Assembly: GCF_030409055.1 (NCBI RefSeq)
Contig: NZ_CP116619.1
Location: 4,952,924-5,016,923, forward strand
DNA: 64,000 bases
Direction of reading: 5' to 3'
Source: Trichocoleus desertorum NBK24
GTDB taxonomy: Bacteria > Cyanobacteriota > Cyanobacteriia > FACHB-46
Within the stretch, counting starts at the first letter, position 1; each line of letters starts with the position of its first letter. Positions 45,019-52,490 of this stretch are shown here, piece after piece. A program made the translations under genes and the position numbers. The notes beneath the pieces are model-generated. The model saw only the letters and a program-made list of their open reading frames with translations. It had not been told where the DNA came from and did no database searches.

Positions 45019-46068
45019 ATGCAATCTTCTACCTTGTGTGATCTCAAAGCCCCGATTTTTAACAATAGCGATGTCGTAGCTCAAGGATGGTATATCATCT
45101 GTGCGAGCCGTGACTTACTAGTGGGTCGAGCTAAATCGTTCGACCTGTGCGATCAGAAAATCGTTGTTTATCGGGGCGTAGATGGTAACGTTCGAGCTTT
45201 AGATGCCTATTGTCCTCACTTAGGCACTGATTTGAGCCTAGGACGAGTCGATGGCAATGCGATTCGTTGCTTTTTCCACCACTGGGCTTTTGATAGCACG
45301 GGACAATGTCAAGATATTCCCTGCCAAGATCACATTCCAGCTAGAGCCAAGATTCAGGCTTATGCGACCGATGAGAAATATGGCTTCATTTGGGTGTACC
45401 CCGACAGACAAGCCCCAGAGCCTGTCGTTGAGTTTGATGAGTTAAAAGGTAAATCTCTAGTAGTTTGGCATGACAAACCTTTGGAACGTCACTGTCATCA
45501 TCACATCTGCATGATGAACGGCATTGATGCTCAACATTTGCGAACGGTTCACAAGCTCAATGTTGAGATGGAATTGTCTCTAAATCACAATACGGCAGGC
45601 AACGTAATTGATTTTACGATGCGGGGAGAGATTCCGGGTAAAACCTGGCGAGAAACAGTGCTTCAGAGATTTTTAGGTAAAAGGTATGAGTATTCCATGC
45701 GTTACGCCGATGGCTGCATGGGATTGCTAACCATGATGAAAAATGTGCGTTTGGTACCGCCGCTACATATGATTTACGCCTACACACCGATCGCACCCAA
45801 TAAAACTCGTATTCAGCCAATCTATGTAGCAGAGAAGAGACCAGGAATCTGGGGTTGGGTGATGACGCGATCGCTTTTATTCCTCACTCGCCTGAGCTAC
45901 TATTTTCTCCGTGATGAGGATGGTCTGATCTATGACAACATCCGCTTCAATCCACAAGTGCTTTTGAGTATTGATGCGCCGCTGATTAAGTATATGAACT
46001 ATGTGAATCAACTCAAACCTTCTCTCTGGTCAAAGTGTTTCTCTAAGCAGAAATCATCCGAAGTTTAA
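45019..46068 (+). CDS. Rieske non-heme iron oxygenase 2
   Basis: A 349-residue oxygenase. Rieske ligands C65, H67, C84, H87 (YCPHLGTDLSLGRVDGNAIRCFFHHW); iron site D170-x2-H173-x4-H178 in NGIDAQHLRTVHK. It is clearly a paralogue of the first Rieske protein (shared ALDAYCPH, AIRCFFHxW and C-terminal GWVMTRSLLF-type segment), probably from duplication within the cluster. Two bases separate it from the AurF-like gene. A MITE-like repeat lies downstream. Confidence 0.92.
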   Translation: MQSSTLCDLKAPIFNNSDVVAQGWYIICASRDLLVGRAKSFDLCDQKIVVYRGVDGNVRALDAYCPHLGTDLSLGRVDGNAIRCFFHHWAFDSTGQCQDIPCQDHIPARAKIQAYATDEKYGFIWVYPDRQAPEPVVEFDELKGKSLVVWHDKPLERHCHHHICMMNGIDAQHLRTVHKLNVEMELSLNHNTAGNVIDFTMRGEIPGKTWRETVLQRFLGKRYEYSMRYADGCMGLLTMMKNVRLVPPLHMIYAYTPIAPNKTRIQPIYVAEKRPGIWGWVMTRSLLFLTRLSYYFLRDEDGLIYDNIRFNPQVLLSIDAPLIKYMNYVNQLKPSLWSKCFSKQKSSEV

Positions 46069-46096
46069 ACGTTTTTATTTGTATCCAATGTAGGGG

Positions 46097-46168
46097 GTAG
46101 GGGCAAAGCATTCGGTCAATAACCTTTGCAGTTACCCGAAGAACATCTGCCGAATGCTTTGCCCCTAC
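46097..46168. repeat. MITE-like 72-bp element with 19-bp perfect inverted repeats
   Basis: Terminal repeats GTAGGGGCAAAGCATTCGG (46097-46115) and its exact reverse complement (46150-46168) flank a 34-base centre. It is in the 152-base gap between the second Rieske and the ferredoxin genes, the only large gap in the operon. It is probably a miniature element; it could act as transcript processing or attenuation site. Confidence 0.88.
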
Positions 46169-46220
46169 AGGTACAACCTAAAACATTTGATTAATAATTA
46201 TTTGACCCACGGTTTTTATT

Positions 46221-46520
46221 ATGAATGCATCCTGTTGCGTAGTTCGTTTTCCAGATACAAGCTACGCACCCCTAAGTTTAGAACCTCACCAACCTTTAGC
46301 CGAGCAGCTTACAGTCCAGAATTCTCCCGTGCTGTTTGGTTGCCGTACAGGGATTTGTGGAACTTGTTTGGTCACAGCGACAGGAGATCTTGCTCCACCT
46401 AGTACAGCCGAGCAGGAAATCCTTGAGATGCTGGCCCCTAAGAATCCCCAGGCAAGACTGGCTTGCCAGCTAGATGTGATGGGAGAAATTTCGATCGCGC
46501 CTCTGATGGAGGTTATATGA
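46221..46520 (+). CDS. Plant-type [2Fe-2S] ferredoxin
   Basis: A 99-residue protein. Cluster ligands are C41, C46, C49 and C82 (CRTGICGTC ... ARLACQ), the C-x4-C-x2-C-xn-C pattern of plant-type ferredoxins. It should pass electrons to the Rieske oxygenases. No ferredoxin reductase is in the cluster; photosystem I or a genome-wide FNR could reduce it. An extra C5C6 pair at the N-terminus is not conserved. Its stop overlaps the next start (ATGA). Confidence 0.93.
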   Translation: MNASCCVVRFPDTSYAPLSLEPHQPLAEQLTVQNSPVLFGCRTGICGTCLVTATGDLAPPSTAEQEILEMLAPKNPQARLACQLDVMGEISIAPLMEVI

Positions 46521-47539
46521 AGTTCGAGGATTTCTGGTATGTGGTGGCTCAAAGTGAGCAACTAAAACCCAATAAAGTTCTATCTCGGACTGTATTGGGA
46601 GAATGGCTGGCGGTTTTTCGGGACGAGAATGGTGAAGCTGTTGCTCTACGCGATCGCTGTATGCACCGCAATAGTCGGTTGTCCAGTGGTCAGGTATGTC
46701 AAGGACAGGTGCATTGCCCTTATCACGGTTGGGTGTATGACAAAAATGGAACCGTGGTGGCAGTGCCAGCAGAAGGAGAGGACTTTAAGCAGCTTCAAGC
46801 TCGACGGGTGAAGCATTACGAGACTTGTGAGCAGGATGGTTATATTTATGTACGCTTAAACAACAAACCGAGTGAAGAGTTTGAACCCTTCCCAATGCCC
46901 CACTACCAAGAACCTGGCTGGGCAACGGTACGAGTGATCAACCGCTTCCGCAATAATGTCACGAACTGTACTGAGAACTTTATCGATATCCCACATACCG
47001 CTTCCGTTCATCCTGGTGTTTTTCGTACGCCTCGCAGACAAAAGCTAGAGATGACTGTAGAGCGGCAGAAAGGAGCAGTGCGGGCAGAATATCGCAACGA
47101 AACCACGAATCTGGGTTGGTACGCCAAGTTTCTCAATCCCAAGGGCGGCAAGATTCGCCATACAGATTATTTCTTCATGCCCAATGTCACTAGCGTCGAG
47201 TATGACATGGGACCTTACCGCCAACTATGGATTACTAGCCAATCCGTTCCAGAAACAGAAGATTCCACTTTGGTCTATACCGATGTTACCTACAACTACG
47301 GCATTTGGAATCAGTTGGCGCGTCCCTTCATCCATTGGACGGCTCAACACATCATTGGTCAGGATGTAGCGGCGTTAGATTTACAACGAGAAGTAATTGA
47401 GAAATACGGCCAGAAATTTGCTAATACTCCGGCGGATACGATTCATACGTTCGTGGAGTCTATTCGCGATCGCATTGCTGCTGGCGAAGATCCCCGTCTG
47501 CTACCTGATCAATCGGTTCAAGTCACATTCTGGGTGTAG
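46517..47539 (+). CDS. Rieske non-heme iron oxygenase 3
   Basis: The start is ATG 46517 (MKFEDFWYVVAQSEQL), overlapping the ferredoxin stop. 340 residues. Rieske ligands C48, H50, C67, H70 (RCMHRNSRLSSGQVCQGQVHCPYHGWVYD), in the standard CPYHGW form. Iron site D157-x2-H160-x4-H165 in NFIDIPHTASVHPG. It is a different subfamily from the other two and is directly coupled to the ferredoxin, so the two may form one functional set. It ends at the base where the next start begins. Confidence 0.93.
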   Translation: MKFEDFWYVVAQSEQLKPNKVLSRTVLGEWLAVFRDENGEAVALRDRCMHRNSRLSSGQVCQGQVHCPYHGWVYDKNGTVVAVPAEGEDFKQLQARRVKHYETCEQDGYIYVRLNNKPSEEFEPFPMPHYQEPGWATVRVINRFRNNVTNCTENFIDIPHTASVHPGVFRTPRRQKLEMTVERQKGAVRAEYRNETTNLGWYAKFLNPKGGKIRHTDYFFMPNVTSVEYDMGPYRQLWITSQSVPETEDSTLVYTDVTYNYGIWNQLARPFIHWTAQHIIGQDVAALDLQREVIEKYGQKFANTPADTIHTFVESIRDRIAAGEDPRLLPDQSVQVTFWV

Positions 47540-47541
47540 TG

Positions 47542-48264
47542 ATGGTAATCTTTGCTGCGTTTGTGACTTTGCTGGTGTTGACGGTAGCTCGCGATCGCCG
47601 ATCTAATCTCCTCTTGCAGAAGAATCGAGAAGATTGGCTACTCGACATGGCAGGGTTATCAGTGCAAGGCGTAGTGATTCCTGGCCTACAACTACTATTG
47701 GTTTACCAACTGTATCAGTGGTTGTTGCCTACCTGGAAAGGGACTTTGGTGCTCTCTCCTGGGCTGGGATTCTTGCTCAGCTTTATGTTAGTAGATTATC
47801 TCTACTATTGGAATCATCGCCTGCTACACCATCAGCGTCTATGGCCTTGGCATCAAGTTCATCACACTGTTACCCAAATGGATGTGTTGGGCACCTCCCG
47901 CAATACTCTTTGGAGTAGCTTTTTGATTCTGTATCTGTGGATTCATCCCTTGTTTCTCTTGCTGTTACAGAATCCCACAAGCTATGTTTTGGGAGTTACT
48001 TTAACTGCCATTCTAGACTTATGGCGACATAGTGCGATCGCGCCTACTCCTCAAAGCTTAATATATCGCTGGCTCTCTCCTTGGCTGGTTTTGCCGCAAG
48101 ACCATGCTTGGCATCATGCCCAAATTCAGGGCTGTAATTATGGGGCCAATTTGAAGCTGTGGGATCAACTGCACGGAACCTATTATGAGTGCGATCGTGC
48201 CCCGGAGACTTTAGGAACACAGGTGGATTTGACGTTATCTCAAAAGCTGTTTTGGCCTTTCTGA
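47542..48264 (+). CDS. Sterol desaturase / fatty acid hydroxylase superfamily membrane enzyme
   Basis: ATG 47542 is preferred; a GTG at 47539 overlaps the previous stop. About 240 residues with four or more membrane helices. The histidine cluster is HRLLHH, HQVHH and HAWHHA, which binds the di-iron centre of this family, found also in carotenoid hydroxylases and alkane-type hydroxylases. It probably acts on a lipid or terpenoid. It follows the third Rieske gene by 2 bases. Confidence 0.85.
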   Translation: MVIFAAFVTLLVLTVARDRRSNLLLQKNREDWLLDMAGLSVQGVVIPGLQLLLVYQLYQWLLPTWKGTLVLSPGLGFLLSFMLVDYLYYWNHRLLHHQRLWPWHQVHHTVTQMDVLGTSRNTLWSSFLILYLWIHPLFLLLLQNPTSYVLGVTLTAILDLWRHSAIAPTPQSLIYRWLSPWLVLPQDHAWHHAQIQGCNYGANLKLWDQLHGTYYECDRAPETLGTQVDLTLSQKLFWPF

Positions 48265-48286
48265 TGTTGGCTGGAGAAGTTGAACG

Positions 48287-49051
48287 ATGGACACTTCAGA
48301 AGTAGACCTAACCCCCCACCCCCCCTCTGTTGCAGCGAAGGGGGAGTTGAGCCCAAGTCAAGCATTGAAAGTAGAACGGCAGGGAATGACATGGCTGAGC
48401 ACTATCTTGGCTTGTTTCCCAGCACTGGTGATGTTTCTAGCAGGAGGTTCGTTTCTATCGGTCTGTATCTCTCCTAGCATCTGGACTGTTTTATTGTTGC
48501 TATTTTCGCTGTATGGCTTACCCCTGCTGATTTACCGAATTCATGCTCGTTTTTATCCTGTATTGGAAGGTATTAGCTATCTACAAGGAAAAGTTTACTC
48601 TCCTTGGTGGGGGAGTCATCAGATCCAAGCGTTCTATATTGCCTTTCCAGCTTTAGAAACTGTGCTGCGCTTGATTCCCGGACTGTTCTCCTTTTGGTTG
48701 CGGTTATGGGGTTCCAAAGTAGGCACAGGTGTTTATTGGACCCCCCATCTAGAGATTGCCGATCGCGGATTGTTGGAGATAGGCGATCGCGTCATCTTCG
48801 GGCATCAGGTAGGTCTCTATCCACATATCATCAAACCGCGCAAGCAAGATTTGATGCTGTATGTCAAGAAGATCAAAATTGGCGATGGCGTATTTCTAGG
48901 GGCTTGGAATCATATTGGGCCTGGAGTTGTAGTTCAGTCAGGAACTTATATCCCTGTCTTTACCCATGTTTATCCCAACCAAACTATTGATTCAGCAAAA
49001 ATTCAAACGCTGTTAGCGAAACAGCAGAGTCAGCCAGCAAAACTTGAGTAA
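48287..49051 (+). CDS. Membrane-linked hexapeptide-repeat acyltransferase
   Basis: A 254-residue protein. The first ~25 residues (DLTPHPPSVAAKGELSPS) are low complexity and encoded by a G/C repeat, so the true start could be later. Two membrane helices (about 40-90) precede the left-handed beta-helix: WTPHLEIADRGLLEIGDRVIFGHQVGLYPHIIKPRK and IKIGDGVFLGAWNHIGPGVVVQSGTYI. It should transfer an acyl group to a hydroxyl or amine of a membrane product. It lies inside the cluster between the hydroxylase and glycosyltransferase. Confidence 0.75.
   Translation: MDTSEVDLTPHPPSVAAKGELSPSQALKVERQGMTWLSTILACFPALVMFLAGGSFLSVCISPSIWTVLLLLFSLYGLPLLIYRIHARFYPVLEGISYLQGKVYSPWWGSHQIQAFYIAFPALETVLRLIPGLFSFWLRLWGSKVGTGVYWTPHLEIADRGLLEIGDRVIFGHQVGLYPHIIKPRKQDLMLYVKKIKIGDGVFLGAWNHIGPGVVVQSGTYIPVFTHVYPNQTIDSAKIQTLLAKQQSQPAKLE
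48300..48345. repeat. Interspersed G/C repeat encoding the N-terminus of the acyltransferase
   Basis: A CCCCCC-rich tract (around 48308-48324) pairs imperfectly with GAAGGGGGAG (about 48336-48346). This resembles the C-rich repeats seen elsewhere in the window. It sits inside the first 20 codons. Confidence 0.5.
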
Positions 49052-49087
49052 ATTCAAAATTCTTTAGCGCAAGGCACTGTCTTCTTT

Positions 49088-50425
49088 ATGACTCATTTTG
49101 GTATCCTGTGTCCTCCTACCACTGGACATCTCAACCCAATCCTGACTCTAGGTCGAGAACTACAACAGCGGGGTCATCAGGTAACTCTTTTCAATATCCT
49201 TGATACAGAAGCAAAGGCGAAAGCAGCAGGCATTAATTTCTGGGCGATCGGCAAAGAGAACTTCCCTTTAGGGGTTTTGGGCAGATTCTACGATTATTTG
49301 GGCACCTTGCGAGGTTTAACAGCTTTTCAAGCCACCCTCAAGTTCAGACAACAAGTCTGGGCAACAGTGGTGCTGCAAGAGGCTCCTGCTGCGATTCAAG
49401 CCGCAGGGGTAGAAGCTCTGCTCGTCGATCATGTGATTGTTGCTGGAGGAGCGATCGCCGAACGATTATCTCTGCCCTTCGTGTCCCTTTGTAGTGCGCT
49501 CTTGATGCAACCGGATAATAGTGTGCCTCCGTTCTTTGCAGGTTGGCCTTATGACCCAGCACCTTGGGCGCGACTGCGGAACCGCTTTGGTCATGCTCTG
49601 TTGGTGCAGTATTGGCGCATGGTGCATCAACCTGTGAATGAGTACCGCCAAATGTGGCGACTACCGCTATACAACAACCCCAGCGATGCTTTATCACCCT
49701 TGGCTCAAATCAGCCATCAGCCTGCCGAGTTTGAGTATCCTCGTCAATCTCTTGCTCCTTACTTCCATTTTACTGGGCCGTTTCACAGCACTGTCAGCCG
49801 AGAAACTGTCTCCTTTCCGTTTGAGCAGCTAACGGGTCAACCTTTGATCTATGCTTCAATGGGAACGCTCCGCAACCGTTCGCACCGAGTGTTTGAGCAG
49901 ATCGCTGCTGCCTGCGCTGGATTAGATGCCCAACTCGTGATCGCCTTAGGAAAAGGTCTTTCTCCAGAAGCGCTTACTGATCTGCCTGGTGAACCAATTG
50001 TCGTGGGTTATGCTCCTCAGCTAGAACTTTTGCAACGCGCCACCTTAGCCATCACCCATGCAGGCTTGAATACTGCCCTGGAAGCTTTGCAAGCAGGGGT
50101 GCCAATGGTGGCGCTCCCCGTCACAGATGATCAGCCAGGCGTTGCGGCCCGGATCAAATGGACAGGCGCTGGAGAAGTAGTGCCCAAATCTCACTTAACC
50201 ACAGCCCGTTTAAGAGCTGCCGTCCAACGAGTTTTGACTCATGAAAGTTATAAACAAAATGCAGTCAGGTTGCAGCAAGCGATCGCGCAAGCGGGTGGTG
50301 TGACACGGGCTGCCGATATTGTAGAACGGGCGATCGCAACTGGCAAACCTGTTCTGGCTCAGGAATTCTCTCAACCTAAAACTGAATTATGCGTCCCATC
50401 ATTCAACTCTTTGCCAAGTTGTTGA
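49088..50425 (+). CDS. UDP-glycosyltransferase (GT1, MGT/CrtX-like)
   Basis: A 445-residue GT-B inverting enzyme. The N-terminus THFGILCPPTTGHLNPILTLGRELQQRGHQVTLF is close to macrolide and zeaxanthin glycosyltransferases, with catalytic His likely at the PTTGHLNP His. The donor domain has VVGYAPQLELLQRATLAITHAGLNTALEALQAGVPMVALPVTDDQ, the UGT signature. It glycosylates a hydrophobic alcohol. Its 3' end overlaps the following GH3-type gene by 37 bases in another frame. Confidence 0.92.
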   Translation: MTHFGILCPPTTGHLNPILTLGRELQQRGHQVTLFNILDTEAKAKAAGINFWAIGKENFPLGVLGRFYDYLGTLRGLTAFQATLKFRQQVWATVVLQEAPAAIQAAGVEALLVDHVIVAGGAIAERLSLPFVSLCSALLMQPDNSVPPFFAGWPYDPAPWARLRNRFGHALLVQYWRMVHQPVNEYRQMWRLPLYNNPSDALSPLAQISHQPAEFEYPRQSLAPYFHFTGPFHSTVSRETVSFPFEQLTGQPLIYASMGTLRNRSHRVFEQIAAACAGLDAQLVIALGKGLSPEALTDLPGEPIVVGYAPQLELLQRATLAITHAGLNTALEALQAGVPMVALPVTDDQPGVAARIKWTGAGEVVPKSHLTTARLRAAVQRVLTHESYKQNAVRLQQAIAQAGGVTRAADIVERAIATGKPVLAQEFSQPKTELCVPSFNSLPSC

Positions 50426-51936
50426 GCCTAGAGGCTCGTAGATTTCATCAAGCTCTGAAAGATCCGCAAGCAGCCCAAGCAAAAGTGCAGAGGGAAATTT
50501 TTCAACGCTTAGTTGCTAGTGAATATGGCCGCTCTTTAGGTATGCGATCGCTAGAGGATTGGCAGAAAATCCCGATCGTGAACTACGGGGATTTGGAATC
50601 TTGGATCGAACGCCAAAAGCAGAGCAAAACAGCACTTTTGACTTCAGAACCTATCCTCTTTTATGAGAAAACATCAGGGAGTCGTGGACCTGCAAAATGG
50701 ATTCCCTACACGCGATCGCTGCGCCGCTCCTTTAGTCAAATGTTCTGCATCTGGGCACATGACTTAATCAGCAATGGCCCTAAGTTTTCTACAGGACAAG
50801 TCTATTTCTGTGTCTCGCCACAACTCACTCAACCTACACAGACAGACACAGAAGTACAGGTTGGGCTAGCAGATGATGCTGAATATCTAGATGGTTGGTT
50901 GCAGTGGCTGTTACGACCTTTTTTAGTCGCTCCTGCGGACTTAAATCATCTCCGTGATCCGGAAGCATTTAAAGAACAGCTTTGCTTGGCACTATTGCAA
51001 TCAGAAACGCTAGAGATTGTCTCAGTCTGGAGTCCTAGCTTTCTCACCGTGCATCTCGACTACATCCAGCAACATCGCCACAAGCTCTGTGAGCAATTGC
51101 GCGATCGCCTCCCTGCCAAACGCCTCGCCCTCATCTCAGATCCCTCAACCACCTGGACACAGATTTGGCCCCACCTAAAGCTGATTTCCTGTTGGGATAG
51201 TATCAATGCGGCAGACCAAGCTCAAGTGCTGCGATCGCACTTTCCTAGTGTGATGGTTCAGGGTAAAGGACTGCTGGCGACCGAAGCCCCGATGACAGTG
51301 CCACTGATTGCCGCTCACGGCTCTGTCCCTCTACTCAATGAAGTCTTCTTTGAGTTCGAGGACTCCACTGGCAAAATTTATCTCTTGCATGAGCTGAAGC
51401 CAGCCACAGAATATTCAATCATTCTGTCGCAAAAAGGTGGATTGTATCGGTATCGCATGGGCAATCGCGTCCGGATGACTCACACCTACCTGAATACACC
51501 TTGTTTGGAATTTTTAGGCCGGGATCAAATGACCAGCGATTTAGTCGGGGAAAAACTCCACGCCGCATTTGTGGCTCAAGCTCTCGATCGCCTCGATTTA
51601 GGATCAACAACTTTTAGAACCTTAGTCCCCGTCACTCAACCCCAACCTCACTATGTTCTGTTGCTAGATCAAGCAGATCGGCAGCAAGAGGCGATCGCCC
51701 AAGAACTAGACGCTGCCCTCTGCGAATCTCCTCACTATGAACATGCTCGGCTTTTGGGACAACTAGCCCCCGTTCAAGTTTTGGTATCGCCAGAAGTGCT
51801 TAAACTGATGCTGCAACAGAAATGGCAAGCGGGCCAAAAGTGGGGAGATATCAAACATGAACTTCTAGCAACAAAGCCCATCGAAACCTTACAATTTTTT
51901 GATTTTAGTTCCGGTTGTTTCGGTAGGGTGGGTTAA
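50389..51936 (+). CDS. GH3-family acyl-adenylating (amido) synthetase
   Basis: A 515-residue protein. It has the GH3 adenylate-forming motif FYEKTSGSRGPAKWIPYTRSLRRSF, an LKLISCWDS-type segment, the GxxxxEAP-like region LLATEAPMTVPL, and YRYRMGNRVRMTHTYLNTPCLEFLGR. GH3 enzymes activate a carboxylate as acyl-AMP and join it to an amine. In bacteria they appear in natural-product loci. It overlaps the glycosyltransferase gene by 37 bases, with its ATG inside it, so the two are translated together. It closes the cluster. Confidence 0.88.
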   Translation: MRPIIQLFAKLLSLEARRFHQALKDPQAAQAKVQREIFQRLVASEYGRSLGMRSLEDWQKIPIVNYGDLESWIERQKQSKTALLTSEPILFYEKTSGSRGPAKWIPYTRSLRRSFSQMFCIWAHDLISNGPKFSTGQVYFCVSPQLTQPTQTDTEVQVGLADDAEYLDGWLQWLLRPFLVAPADLNHLRDPEAFKEQLCLALLQSETLEIVSVWSPSFLTVHLDYIQQHRHKLCEQLRDRLPAKRLALISDPSTTWTQIWPHLKLISCWDSINAADQAQVLRSHFPSVMVQGKGLLATEAPMTVPLIAAHGSVPLLNEVFFEFEDSTGKIYLLHELKPATEYSIILSQKGGLYRYRMGNRVRMTHTYLNTPCLEFLGRDQMTSDLVGEKLHAAFVAQALDRLDLGSTTFRTLVPVTQPQPHYVLLLDQADRQQEAIAQELDAALCESPHYEHARLLGQLAPVQVLVSPEVLKLMLQQKWQAGQKWGDIKHELLATKPIETLQFFDFSSGCFGRVG

Positions 51937-51977
51937 GCTAGCCGTAACCCACCGCCATCACCCATCGACAAACGGCA

Positions 51978-52262
51978 TTATGCCTCGACTTTGACACCTC
52001 GCCAGAAGGCAACATAGCCCTCAATGTTTTTGGCAGCCTGCTTCGCCTCTGGGTAATACCAAGCCGCGTCTTTATTCACTTGGCCCTCTACCTCAACGTT
52101 GTAGTAGCTAGCGACCCCCTTCCAAGGGCAAGTGGTATGAGTTGAACTTTCTTTAAAGAATTCGCGATTAAGGGCATCTGGGGGGAAGTAGTAATTATTC
52201 TCCACCACTTCGCAATTGTTACTTTCGGCGAGAACTGCACCGTTCCAAACTGCTTTTGGCAT
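51978..52262 (-). CDS. DUF427 protein
   Basis: A 94-residue protein: MPKAVWNGAVLAESNNCEVVENNYYFPPDALNREFF, followed by TTCPWKGVASYYNVEV and AAWYYPEAKQAAKNIEGYVAFW. These aromatic-rich motifs are those of the DUF427 family, which is small, widespread, and biochemically unknown. It is convergent with the GH3 gene and divergent from the acyl-CoA synthetase gene. Confidence 0.88.
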   Translation of the reverse strand: MPKAVWNGAVLAESNNCEVVENNYYFPPDALNREFFKESSTHTTCPWKGVASYYNVEVEGQVNKDAAWYYPEAKQAAKNIEGYVAFWRGVKVEA

Positions 52263-52490
52263 GATTCACTTCCCTCGTTGGTATTCAAGTTTGCTTGTTT
52301 GGTCAATTTTGGTTAAGAACGGACAGATTGAATCCTGTCCTAAACCAGTCTTTCTTAGACTCTAGTCAGGATAGCGTGGAACCATAGCGGGTTGTGCTGA
52401 GAAAAGTTGGACGTATCCTTTTGTCATATATTTGATGCCAAGCCAGCTATTTATGCTTAATTTCCTATCGTTTTGAGGTCAAGAGCTACT

